Shown: piece after piece, positions 24,484-32,274 of the stretch | Position numbering within the stretch: the first letter of the stretch is position 1 | Layout of the letters: the number at the start of each line of letters is the position of its first letter | Source: Actinomadura rudentiformis | Lineage (GTDB): Bacteria; Actinomycetota; Actinomycetes; Streptosporangiales; Streptosporangiaceae | Direction: 5' to 3' | Length of the DNA stretch: 64,000 nucleotides | Assembly (NCBI RefSeq): GCF_008923185.1 | Contig: NZ_WBMT01000015.1 | Coordinates: 62,001 to 126,000, forward strand | Translations under genes and position numbers: made by a program | Notes under the pieces: generated by a model | Databases searched by the model: none | What the model saw: the letters and a program-made list of their open reading frames with translations, nothing else | Told to the model about the DNA's origin: nothing

Positions 24484-24743
24484 TCACGAGTTGCCTGCGG
24501 AGCCTTCCCTGAAGGCTCGTGCCACCATCTCCATGACCTGACGACGCAGCGACTTGTACAACAGCGGATCCATGCCCTCTGCACGGAAGACCGCGTCCGT
24601 GAAGGAATCAACGTCCCCCGGTGGCGCATCGCAAAGAGTGGCCTGGTCGTCTGGCGCCAGGCAAAAGCCAGGCGGACGCACAAGTCACGGAGCAGGAAGG
24701 CTACGTCCTCGCGAGACAAACCTTGGGCATCCATGCAGCTCAT
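24484..24743 (-). pseudogene. Small protein gene broken by a 1-nt deletion
   Basis: Two adjacent minus-strand frames read as one protein. Frame A from the ATG at 24743 gives MSCMDAQGLSREDVAFLLRD then LCVRL. Frame B, ending at 24484, gives GFCLAPDDQATLCDAPPGD, then FTDAVFRAEGMDP and VARAFREGSAGNS. Insertion of one G near 24668 joins them into an 86-residue acidic, helical protein. Whether this is real decay or a sequencing error cannot be told here. No family recognised. It is one of several damaged genes in 24.3-27.4 kb. Confidence 0.6.
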
Positions 24744-24766
24744 GATGACCGGCTCCGTCCCGCAAG

Positions 24767-24943
24767 TCAGGTTGTTTTCTTTCGCTTGAAGCGCGACGCG
24801 GGTGGGCCGGAGGAGTGCAGGGGCGTAGATCCACGCGCGAAGCCTTCCATACCTTCAGTGGTGACAGGGACCGGCGTATAGCCATTGATGCTGGTGACGC
24901 CGTCCTGGGCCTGCCTCCGCAGGCTGTGACGAAACTGTCGTTC
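24767..24943 (-). pseudogene. C-terminal remnant of an unknown gene
   Basis: A 58-codon stretch between in-frame stops reads as genuine coding sequence: FRHSLRRQAQDGVTSINGYT, then PVPVTTEGMEGFARGSTPLH, then a basic tail RFKRKKTT. It has no plausible start codon at its 5' end, where a TAA (24944-24946) interrupts the frame. This looks like the tail of a longer protein whose front has been lost. Family unknown. Confidence 0.5.
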
Positions 24944-25047
24944 TTAGCGGCGCCTTGGAGTGGAGACCTGTGGCGGAAAAGTTGGTCGGTCCGCGCCACG
25001 TTCGATCGCCGGTGGCGACCGCTCGCTGCTTGCGTGCGCCGGTCTGC

Positions 25048-25317
25048 TCAGTCCTCGGTGATGCCCATGTCAAATGCGAAGGTCTGCAGGAACTTCCGGT
25101 ACGCGGGGTCGGTCTCTGCGGCTGCCAACGCGGCCAATTCCTCGACCAGGCGCTGCTTCTCCTCGTCCGCTAGCTGATTGAGCAGGTAAGAGGCGTACTC
25201 CATCTGCTTGAGCGCCGTGCGGTCGTCCAGCACGGAGTCGTCACACGTCTCGAAGAACCATGTGTACGCAACGACGGTCTGGAGGAGTTGCCGCACCAGC
25301 CCGGGAGAATTGTTCAT
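25048..25317 (-). CDS. Small acidic helical protein, unknown
   Basis: 89 residues, no membrane segment, mostly helical and acidic (VRQLLQTVVAYTWFFETCDD, then LLNQLADEEKQRLVEELAAL, ending FAFDMGITED). GGAAGGAAG precedes the ATG at 25317. It lies on the same strand as the CHAP hydrolase gene but is separated from it by a strong terminator, so it is transcribed on its own. Its small size and acidity would fit an immunity- or inhibitor-like protein; that is a guess. Confidence 0.75.
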   Translation of the reverse strand: MNNSPGLVRQLLQTVVAYTWFFETCDDSVLDDRTALKQMEYASYLLNQLADEEKQRLVEELAALAAAETDPAYRKFLQTFAFDMGITED

Positions 25318-25339
25318 CCCCGCTTCCTTCCGACAGGGG

Positions 25340-25373
25340 GAACGCCCCGATCCAGCTGTGGATCGGGGCGTTC
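25340..25373 (-). terminator. Strong hairpin after the CHAP gene
   Basis: Perfect 15-bp arms (GAACGCCCCGATCCA and complement) with a GCTG loop, 11 nt beyond the stop of the gene ending at 25385. Confidence 0.85.
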
Positions 25374-25384
25374 ACGGTGATTGC

Positions 25385-26419
25385 TCAGGAGGCGTCCCAG
25401 GCGACGGCGACCGCGCCGTCGTCCTCGCGACGGATGCTGACGCCGTCGGTCGTCTTGGGGTCGCGGAACCGAATCCACGGCTTTGGCTTGGCGGAGTCGA
25501 CGACCAGGATCTCCGAGTACCAGCCCTTCGCGTCGTGGATCGCGACCCGGATGCTGGCCGGCGGGAGCTGCTGGATCCCGTTGTCGCCCCAGAAACCGAT
25601 CGCTGTGGCGTCACCGGGGTGGATCGAAATCGGGGTGATCGCGGCGGGGCCGTTGTTGAGCTGTCCGTAATACCGCACTTCGTCGTCCTCCTCGGGGGGA
25701 CGGGGGGAAAGGGCCTTCTGGAGCGCGGCCGCGGTGCGGGAGCCATAGACCCCGGCCGTCTCGCTGATGTCGTGCTTGCGCTGGAACGAGGTGACGGCGT
25801 TCACGGTCTCGACGCCGTAGTCGCCGTCGGCGCCGAACTCGGGCAGCCGTTCCCCGGCCTTCATGAGGGCGTTCTGCAGGTCGCGCACGCGGTCGCCGAC
25901 GTCTCCGCGGCGCAGCGTCGCTGCTGGCGCCTTGCCGTTCCACTTGTACGCGGTATAGGCGGGGCGGCCGTATCCGGCGATCGAGGAGGCGGAACGGACG
26001 CGGCGTTTGCAAGCGTCGCCGGTGTTGCCTTCGATGGTCTGGACGCGTCCGCCGCCGAGGACCTTCTCGACGATGCCGACGTGGTCGATCGCGCCGATGG
26101 TGTTGGAGGAGCCCCAGTCGAAGAAGACGATGTCGCCCGGCTTGGCCTTGTCGATGTTGGCGGCGGTGCCGGTGTACCAGCGCTTGATCTTCTGGAAGTC
26201 CTGCGCGTGCCAGACGGTGTAGGCGCGGTCTCCGGCGGGGAGCACGGCGTCGGCGTTGCCGGAGCGGCGGGCCCATTCGGTCACCGCGATGTCGCACCAG
26301 GGTGCGCGGAGGAAGCCGTCGCCGTGGCGGGAGGCGTACGCGCGGGTGAGGGTGTTGGGGCGGCCCGAGGTGCCCAGCCATTTCCGGGCCTCGGCGATCA
26401 TTGCTGACGCGCTGCCCAT
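25385..26419 (-). CDS. CHAP amidase/endopeptidase with peptidoglycan-binding domain (endolysin-like)
   Basis: 344 residues without signal peptide. The CHAP domain spans about 5-150 with catalytic Cys42 in APWCDIAVTEW and His113 in IDHVGIVE. A PG_binding_1 domain follows at about 175-245 (RRGDVGDRVRDLQNALMKAG, DGDYGVETVNAVTSFQRKH). The C-terminal 90 residues are a beta-rich domain I do not recognise. The layout matches phage endolysins of actinobacteria, yet no holin, capsid or tail genes are near. Its ATG overlaps the stop of a 44-codon gene (TGATG). It may be a phage remnant or a domesticated wall hydrolase. Confidence 0.88.
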   Translation of the reverse strand: MGSASAMIAEARKWLGTSGRPNTLTRAYASRHGDGFLRAPWCDIAVTEWARRSGNADAVLPAGDRAYTVWHAQDFQKIKRWYTGTAANIDKAKPGDIVFFDWGSSNTIGAIDHVGIVEKVLGGGRVQTIEGNTGDACKRRVRSASSIAGYGRPAYTAYKWNGKAPAATLRRGDVGDRVRDLQNALMKAGERLPEFGADGDYGVETVNAVTSFQRKHDISETAGVYGSRTAAALQKALSPRPPEEDDEVRYYGQLNNGPAAITPISIHPGDATAIGFWGDNGIQQLPPASIRVAIHDAKGWYSEILVVDSAKPKPWIRFRDPKTTDGVSIRREDDGAVAVAWDAS

Positions 26420-26553
26420 CAGCCGCCCCCGCGGTAGAAGCCGTCGGGATCGGGTTCGCCGTAGATGTCCACGAGGACGCGGTCCTCGTCGGCTTCCGTG
26501 GCGTGGTGCGCCTCGGGCTCGGCCTCGGGGGGAATCGGAGGCGGATCAGTCAT
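26419..26553 (-). CDS. 44-residue acidic protein coupled to the CHAP hydrolase
   Basis: Begins MTDPPPIPPEAEPEAHHATE and ends VLVDIYGEPDPDGFYRGGG. AGGAGATCC is placed 8 nt before the ATG at 26553, and the stop overlaps the CHAP start as TGATG, so translation is coupled. The Pro/Glu-rich, membrane-free sequence is unlike a holin. Ends such as 'DGFYRGG' occur in small phage or plasmid proteins encoded next to lysins, but I cannot name a family. Confidence 0.7.
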   Translation of the reverse strand: MTDPPPIPPEAEPEAHHATEADEDRVLVDIYGEPDPDGFYRGGG

Positions 26554-27067
26554 GTCGGATCTCCTGCGATTTGGCGATGATGTTGAGTATTGCGGGGCAA
26601 GTCGGCATAGAGACCGAAATTACGGCAATGTTCAACCCCGCCGTGGGAGATTTGCTGCGGACGATCGCCGCCTCACGCACGTCCCTCAACCGGACAAATA
26701 GCCCAAAGCGGCGCTATCGTGAGCGCGGCGATGCAGGTGTCGCGGCCTCGCCGCTCATTCGTTCAGCCCGGTTCGCTCCGGCCTTGGCCGCCTGATGCGA
26801 CATTCATCTGTGGGCCCGCAGAGGCAAGCACCAGGGGACATCGTCACGCCTGACATACCTGTCACGTTCGGCGGTGGCGCGGGCGTCGGCCTTTGCTGCG
26901 CACGGCGCGCCCCCACCCAAGCGTCGTAGTCGGCGATGTCTAGGGCGCGCGCCGGTCGCACACCGCCAGTCCTCCAGCCCTTCGGTGAACACCGGGGACA
27001 TGAGAAACGAACGGTCCGTTCCTCAACGGTCCGTTCCTCAACGGTCCGTTCCTCAACGGTCCGTTCC
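26554..27067. other. No supported gene; eroded sequence
   Basis: Minus-strand fragments with mild coding character occur (for example 26755-26961, ALDIADYDAWVGARRAQ), but frames break and no ribosome-binding site supports them. GC content dips near 26580-26640. I read this as decayed coding DNA. Confidence 0.4.
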
Positions 27068-27100
27068 TCAACGGTCCGTCCCGCAATGGTCCGTCTCCCG
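27011..27100 (+). repeat. 15-bp tandem repeat, six units
   Basis: ACGGTCCGTTCCTCA occurs four times perfectly in tandem (27011-27070), followed by two degenerate units (ACGGTCCGTCCCGCA, ATGGTCCGTCTCCCG). The array begins at the 3' end of the interrupted minus-strand reading frame described next; its stop TGA lies within a unit. Confidence 0.9.
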
Positions 27101-27253
27101 CCGCGCGTCGGTCAGCTCGTCGAAGACCTCGCAGGTCACCGGCGGCAAGCCCAGGCGTTACCGCAGCGGCACCACCACCGCGCGCGGCAGGTCGACCCAC
27201 AGCATCCGAAGGCGGTCGAAATCACCGACAACGCCGTGGAGCAGGTACGACAT
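27068..27253 (-). pseudogene. Reading frame interrupted by an in-frame stop
   Basis: From an ATG at 27253 the frame reads MSYLLHGVVGDFDRLRMLWV, DLPRAVVVPLR, then a TAA at 27158-27160, and continues in the same frame RLGLPPVTCEVFDELTDARR to a TGA at 27068. A single C-to-T change (CAA to TAA) would explain the break. Upstream, another frame (MAVGWPLLRDVSPQPGVALL, near 27327) may be its displaced N-terminus. Unknown family; a decayed gene. Confidence 0.5.
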
Positions 27254-27503
27254 GTCCGCACTCCAGAGCGAGCAGCGCCACTCCAGGTTGAGGAGACACG
27301 TCCCGGAGCAGTGGCCAGCCCACCGCCATCACCAGCGCTTCCCAAAGGAATCTCGGGCTTGCGGCGGTGAGGTTCCTGGGCTCAGCAGTCCGCTGGTGTC
27401 ATCGGCCGCCATTTGTGAAACCGTGCATTTCGTCGGACGAGGATGAGCTGATCGAACATTGGACGCCACCACAGCAGCCTGCTTCCGGCCGAAAGTGAGG
27501 TGA

Positions 27504-28454
27504 GTGGTGACGGAACGGTTCAGGAGGACTCCCCGCGCGGATGGAATCGTACGTGGACATCTCGCAAGGACCTGGCGCGCCGCCTCGCCCGAGGTGAGAG
27601 CCGGTGTACGGCTCAGCCTGGTGCTGGGCACAGTGCTGCTCCTGGCAGGCATCGTCGTGGACGAGACGACGGGCTGGTTGGAGGGGCGCGGATTCCTGAC
27701 GAACGTCCTGTCCTCACTGACCGGATTCTTCTTTGCGGTGCCACTCGCGGTGCTTGTGCTGAGCGAGGTGAACGCCGGGCAGGAGGAGCGGCGAGCCGTG
27801 CGCGCAATGCTGGAAAGAGCGTCCACGGCGGCGGAGTCGATCGCTCTCAGCGGAGCGGTACTCGCCCCGCCGGAGCCCAGTGACCTGCGAGCCCGGGCGA
27901 CGCAGGCACGACGCCGAGCCATGGCGATCGAGTCGGCCATCGCCCCGGATGCCGATGACCGGCTGGCTGCCGCAGCCGAGGCACTGACGGCGTTCCTGAA
28001 CGGCTGGACGGCCAGTTGGCTCGAGCCCTCCGCGGTGGCCGCCTCGCTGGTCTCAATGGAGCATCACTGCGAAGAGCTCACCAGGATCAGCGCCCGGCTT
28101 GCCGATCTCACCGGTCCACTTGCAGGCCTCCCCTTCCAGCCGGCCTCCTTCTCGTCAGACGCCGCCGACTGGAGACTGGCGGACTCCACGCTGCACGAGG
28201 AGATCGGCTCGGCACTCGCCGGCATCCGCGACCTGCGCGGCGAGTGGGCCAGCCGGCCGACCGGACTCGATCAGGCGACACTCCGCGCTCTCGTGCTGAC
28301 CACCCGCACTCACGACGTCACCGCCGTCCTGGCCGCCATTGACGCCGCGGTCACCAGCGCGGACCGGCTCACCGAGCTTGCGCGCAGAGCCCGCGCCCTC
28401 GACACCACGCTGACCTTCGACGGCCGTCCTCTCCGTGATCATCTTGTCGCCTAG
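27504..28454 (+). CDS. Two-helix membrane protein with large helical cytoplasmic part
   Basis: 316 residues from a GTG after GTGAGGTGA. Two membrane helices (GVRLSLVLGTVLLLAGIVV and LSSLTGFFFAVPLAVLVLS) are separated by about 20 residues. The remaining 230 residues are Ala-rich and helical with no known motif (ERRAVRAMLERASTAAESIA and similar). The topology resembles actinobacterial 'hypothetical membrane' genes on genomic islands, but I do not recognise a family. Stands alone; convergent with the geosmin synthase gene. Confidence 0.7.
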   Translation: MVTERFRRTPRADGIVRGHLARTWRAASPEVRAGVRLSLVLGTVLLLAGIVVDETTGWLEGRGFLTNVLSSLTGFFFAVPLAVLVLSEVNAGQEERRAVRAMLERASTAAESIALSGAVLAPPEPSDLRARATQARRRAMAIESAIAPDADDRLAAAAEALTAFLNGWTASWLEPSAVAASLVSMEHHCEELTRISARLADLTGPLAGLPFQPASFSSDAADWRLADSTLHEEIGSALAGIRDLRGEWASRPTGLDQATLRALVLTTRTHDVTAVLAAIDAAVTSADRLTELARRARALDTTLTFDGRPLRDHLVA

Positions 28455-28528
28455 CCGGGGACGCGGTCCGACGGGCGGGACGTGGCAGGGCACAGCCGAC
28501 CGGGGGGCGGGCCGGCTGTGCCCAAACT

Positions 28529-30958
28529 CTATTTGGGGGAGGTCGGACGGGCGGCGGAGAGTGGACGTGCTGCGGAGGTGCCGAGGCCCGTGGGGCCGAG
28601 GCTTGGTTTCTGCGGGGCATGTGGGGTGGCCGTCCTCGGTGAGGGTCCGTGGTGGCGGACAAGGGCGGACTCCCTGTAGCGGTGGCAGCCGGCATGCCAG
28701 TTCAGGATCCCGGACATCCAGTGCTGCAGCTCCACCACGTACTCGTCGAGGGTTGTGCGGGCTTCCGGGCTCAGCTCGGCGTCTTCGTACAGGATGGGCA
28801 GCTCGTGATCGGCCACGTATTGGAACTGGCGCATCCGCGAGGTCATCAGGTCCGTGACGATCGACAGCGCGGTGGGGTAGTCGCACTGGAAGAAGTTCTG
28901 GACGACGAGGACGCCGTTGTGGACCTCGCCCTCGAACTCGATCTCCTTCTGGTACGAGAACACGTCGTTGGCCAGGGCGGCATAGTCCATGGCCGCGTTC
29001 TCCAGCGAACACATCGGGCCGCTTGCGTAGATCTCCGACGGCACCTGGCGCTCATGGGCAAGCCGGCAGAGGCTCATGGTGAGTTCGGAGCCGAAGGTCT
29101 TCCGGCGCATCTCGATGTAGTCGACCGGGTCAGGGATCCGGTTCTCCGCCTGGTTGGTGAGCTCCCAGAGCCAGCTGTCGATCATCTCCTCGATCGCGGT
29201 GCGGAACTTCTCTCGCGCGCTCACCGACATCGGCCCGGCCGTACGGGCCCACAGGTCGGCCAGCGCTCGTTCTATCGGCGTCACAGGCACGGCTCCGGCC
29301 GCATGCGCGGCGTCTGGTCCGCTGCCGGGCGTCGGGCGATCGACCTCCGCGCCGTTCACCGTGACCTCCTCCGCGCCGTTCACCGCGGGCACGGTCCCCT
29401 CCACCGCGGTGCCGTCCACCGCGGTGCCGTCCACCGCGGTGCCGTCCACCGCGGTGCCGTTCACGGCGGGCGCGGTGCCGTTCACCGCCGGGTCTTGGGT
29501 CGGCATGAACAGGCGTAGTCGTTCGTTGCACAGCTTCGCCCCGGCCAGATCCCGTGTACGGCCGAAGGCCACGGGATAGAGGTCGTCGGCGTACGTGCCC
29601 CAGGTCAACCAGCCTGACGTGAGGTCGAGTTCTTCGGGCGAGGCATCAGGGTGGATGCCGGCGGCGCACAACGGGAGGTCGTAGTCCGCCAGCTTGTCCT
29701 CGTCCCAGATCTCCGAGCCCGGCACGCCTGGCTGCGGATGGAGGAGCCCCATCCTGCCCGCCCAGTCGACCAGGTTGCGTCGTGCGGCGTTCAGATGCGG
29801 GCTGATGGTGGTGGGGAACGGCATGTAGAGGTCGGGAATCCGCGACGGCCCGACCCTCTCGTACGGCGTGTGCGTGAAGCCGCGGAGCCTGCTCAGCAAC
29901 GCCTTGATGTTCGCCGCCGACATGCCGAGGCCGTTGAGTTCGTTGATTCCCGCCGGGGTGAGCGCCGCTTTCTTGTTCATGTAGCGGCTGGAGCGCATGT
30001 GCCATTCATGCCCGCCCGACTGCCAGTCCTGGAGGCCTTTGACGTACGCGAGAACCTTGGCGCACGACGCCGGATCCAGTCCCTTCTCGGCGAAGAGCGG
30101 GCTCAGCTCGGTGAGCGCCGTGTGCTCGAACTGCTGAAGGCGCGAGGTGAGCAGGTCGTTGACCGCGTCCGCAGCCTGCTGGGTCGTGCAATTGAGAAAC
30201 GTCTCCAGAACGAGGACACCGTTGGCCAGTTCCCCTTCGTCCTCTGTCTCCCGCTGGTACGAGAAGAGATCGTTGCGTAGGTGTACGGCGTCCGAGAACG
30301 AGTCGCGCAACACCTGCAAGGGCCGGGAGCCGGCGACCGTGGCGGGCACCTCGGCTCGTGCGGCGTGTTCCACAAGGCCGGCGGACCACGGCGCTCCACC
30401 GACCTTGCGGCGCATCTCGATGTACTCGACGGGGTTGGGGATGCGCCGTGCGTTGATATTGGAGAGTTCCCAGAGTGACTCGTTCAGGAGGTTCGCGGTG
30501 CTCTCGGCGAAGCGCGCGCGCCACGCCATGGTCATGGTGGGTACGCTCCGCGCCCACAAATCCGCCAAGCCCGCCTCTACGGGATTGGTCGGCTCGGGTG
30601 TCCCGGCGGCGAGGTCCATCGGCATGAAGGCGGGCAGCCTGTCCAGGTGCTCCTTGCCGCCCTCGCGGTCGTGCGTGCGCTTGTAGCGCTCCAGGAAGTG
30701 GTCGTCGAAGAAGAACACCCAGATGTACCACTCGGTGATCAGCGTCAGCTCGGGGCCGTCGCAGTCCGGATGGGTGTACGCGCACAGCAGGGGATAGTCG
30801 TGGGCGTCGAGATCCGCCTCGTCCCAGATGCCGGAGCCCTTCAGCATCCCGAGATCACGCGTCCATATCTTGGACTCCTCACGTGCAGTTTCGAGATGCG
30901 GGTTGATCCGCGCGGGGTACGGCATATAGAAGTCCGGCAGCTCAAAAGGCTGTGACAT
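28529..30958 (-). CDS. geoA: Geosmin synthase (germacradienol/geosmin synthase), two terpene cyclase domains
   Basis: 809 residues. N-domain: DDHFLE at 85-90 and NDLFSYQRE at 229-237 bind Mg and farnesyl diphosphate to form germacradienol. C-domain (about 370-770): DDLYP at 458-462, a variant of the usual DDYYP, and NDVFSYQKE at 664-672; it turns germacradienol into geosmin by retro-Prins cleavage. The start at 30958 has GGAAGG 8 nt upstream; the longer frame to 31066 is not supported. It is longer than the usual 720-760 residues because of a Gly-Thr-Ala-Val-Asp repeat linker (about 488-560) inside the C-domain and a Pro/Ser-rich tail. Both domains look intact. Confidence 0.96.
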   Translation of the reverse strand: MSQPFELPDFYMPYPARINPHLETAREESKIWTRDLGMLKGSGIWDEADLDAHDYPLLCAYTHPDCDGPELTLITEWYIWVFFFDDHFLERYKRTHDREGGKEHLDRLPAFMPMDLAAGTPEPTNPVEAGLADLWARSVPTMTMAWRARFAESTANLLNESLWELSNINARRIPNPVEYIEMRRKVGGAPWSAGLVEHAARAEVPATVAGSRPLQVLRDSFSDAVHLRNDLFSYQRETEDEGELANGVLVLETFLNCTTQQAADAVNDLLTSRLQQFEHTALTELSPLFAEKGLDPASCAKVLAYVKGLQDWQSGGHEWHMRSSRYMNKKAALTPAGINELNGLGMSAANIKALLSRLRGFTHTPYERVGPSRIPDLYMPFPTTISPHLNAARRNLVDWAGRMGLLHPQPGVPGSEIWDEDKLADYDLPLCAAGIHPDASPEELDLTSGWLTWGTYADDLYPVAFGRTRDLAGAKLCNERLRLFMPTQDPAVNGTAPAVNGTAVDGTAVDGTAVDGTAVEGTVPAVNGAEEVTVNGAEVDRPTPGSGPDAAHAAGAVPVTPIERALADLWARTAGPMSVSAREKFRTAIEEMIDSWLWELTNQAENRIPDPVDYIEMRRKTFGSELTMSLCRLAHERQVPSEIYASGPMCSLENAAMDYAALANDVFSYQKEIEFEGEVHNGVLVVQNFFQCDYPTALSIVTDLMTSRMRQFQYVADHELPILYEDAELSPEARTTLDEYVVELQHWMSGILNWHAGCHRYRESALVRHHGPSPRTATPHAPQKPSLGPTGLGTSAARPLSAARPTSPK
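29371..29495 (-). repeat. 15-bp minisatellite inside geoA
   Basis: TCCACCGCGGTGCCG is repeated perfectly four times (29401-29460) with degenerate copies on both sides. It encodes GTAVD repeats between the DDLYP-containing half and the helix beginning ERALADLW. The unit length keeps the reading frame. Confidence 0.9.
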
Positions 30959-31595
30959 TGATGTGCCTTCCGGTTGTGGGGGACGGCGGTGACGGAGGGT
31001 CAGCAGGCGTAACCGGTAGGAGATGATGCCCCGGTCATGCCAGGCCACAAACTCCACTCGCGGCAACGGCCAGCGGCCAGGGCGGTCACTGAGAGCACCC
31101 CTCTCGGTAACTTGCCGGGAGCCTCTCTCAACCCGCCAACCTCCCCCAGCTGCTTACGCTGCCGTTTGAGCTGCTCGCCGACGTTGGCTCCTCGGCACTG
31201 CTGCGTCGGCAGGTCTACGCCTAACGGGCGTGGCTGGTCTGCGCGGATCCGGCTCGGCAGGTCTACGCCTAACTGGCCAGGCAGGTCTGCGCCCAATTGG
31301 CCCGGCTGGTCTGCGCTGGCGAGCTCGGTAGTTCGTGCGGATCCGGCTCGGCTGGTGTGCGCCTGACGAGCTTCGCAGTCTGTGCGCATTGGGCTCGGCT
31401 TGTGTGCGCTTTACGGGCTCGGCAGTCTGCGCGGATCTGGCTCGGGATGGCGTGCACGTTACTGGCTCACTGGGTCGGCTGGTCCGCGCGTTTGCTGACC
31501 CACTCCCTCGGCTGGTCTGTGTGTATGACCTCGTTGTTTACGGCTCTGGCTCGTGGTGCTGGGCTATACGTATCTGCTCTGGGTAGGGAGCCGTT
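30959..31595. repeat. Divergent promoter region filled with degenerate repeats
   Basis: Between geoA (-) and the DUF1707 gene (+). From about 31195 to 31520 variants of GGCTCGGCAGGTCTGCGC recur about every 22-26 bp. No gene is supported; the open frames here are low-complexity. A -10-like TATACG (about 31564-31569) may serve the gene at 31596. Confidence 0.55.
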
Positions 31596-32204
31596 ATGAA
31601 AGACCACAGCGAGAAGGCGCGCGCGGGTCGTTCGGCGGTAGTGGCATCGGACGCTGAACGCAACGCCGTCATCGCGCGGTTGAACCAGGCGTGCGGCGAG
31701 GGGTTGCTGAGCCTGCGGGAGTTCAGCGAACGGGTGGAGGACGCACAAGTGGTGCGTACCCGTGCCGAACTCGATGAGCTCATCGACGACCTTCCGGCGC
31801 AAGGTGACGCTCCCGAAATCCGTACCCAATGGCATGTGGCGGCGATGGGCGGGCTACGCCGCCACGGTCGCTGGCACATGGACCGCCATCTGGTGTCACT
31901 CGCCGTCATCGGCGGCACCAACCTCGACCTGCGCGAGGCTGATATCGCTGCTCCGGAGGTGACGCTGACGAAAATCTCTCTGCTCGGCGGCGTCTCAGTG
32001 TGTGTGCCCCGGGGCGTGCGGGTTGTGTTGGAACGCCGTGGACTGCTCGGTGCGCTGGCACTCGGCCTCCTCGGCTCCGCCAACGGCGCGGACGGTGACG
32101 AGTGCGGTCAGGGTGACTCCGATGTCCCCACCGTGCGTGTACGAGCGTTCTCCTTGCTCGGCGGCGTCACCGTTCAGGAACCGCCCCTGAGACACTCCGC
32201 CTGA
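31596..32204 (+). CDS. DUF1707 plus LiaF-like C-terminal domain protein
   Basis: 202 residues. Residues 16-70 are a DUF1707 (SHOCT-like) domain: VASDAERNAVIARLNQACGE, then GLLSLREFSERVEDA. Residues 85-195 are beta-rich with repeats of SLLGGVSVCVPRG and SLLGGVTVQEPP, the pattern of the LiaF/VraT C-terminal ('cell wall-active antibiotics response') domain. LiaF is an inhibitor of the LiaS kinase in Firmicutes. Here a NarL-type kinase and regulator follow on the same strand, so a LiaFSR-like envelope-stress module is plausible, although this LiaF lacks membrane helices. Confidence 0.85.
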   Translation: MKDHSEKARAGRSAVVASDAERNAVIARLNQACGEGLLSLREFSERVEDAQVVRTRAELDELIDDLPAQGDAPEIRTQWHVAAMGGLRRHGRWHMDRHLVSLAVIGGTNLDLREADIAAPEVTLTKISLLGGVSVCVPRGVRVVLERRGLLGALALGLLGSANGADGDECGQGDSDVPTVRVRAFSLLGGVTVQEPPLRHSA

Positions 32205-32274
32205 CCAGTCACCCAGCACGGAATCCCTCGTGCGAGCGAGGTGTGGCGAGGGCTTTCGCGCCGATACTGGGCAG

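Noticed and set aside
23630..28454. tRNA-Ala as attL of an intact integrative element
   Set aside because: I looked for a second copy of the tRNA 3' end (GGTTCGAATCCCC) to the right and saw none in the window, and no integrase gene is present. Only an old remnant can be proposed.
28649..29518. 289-codon + ORF opposite geosmin synthase
   Set aside because: Antisense shadow with the complementary repeat tract. The terpene cyclase motifs fix the coding strand.
31000..31389. Minus-strand ORF upstream of geosmin synthase
   Set aside because: The first half is made of the local repeats and the frame overlaps the geoA leader. Coding character is too weak to call.
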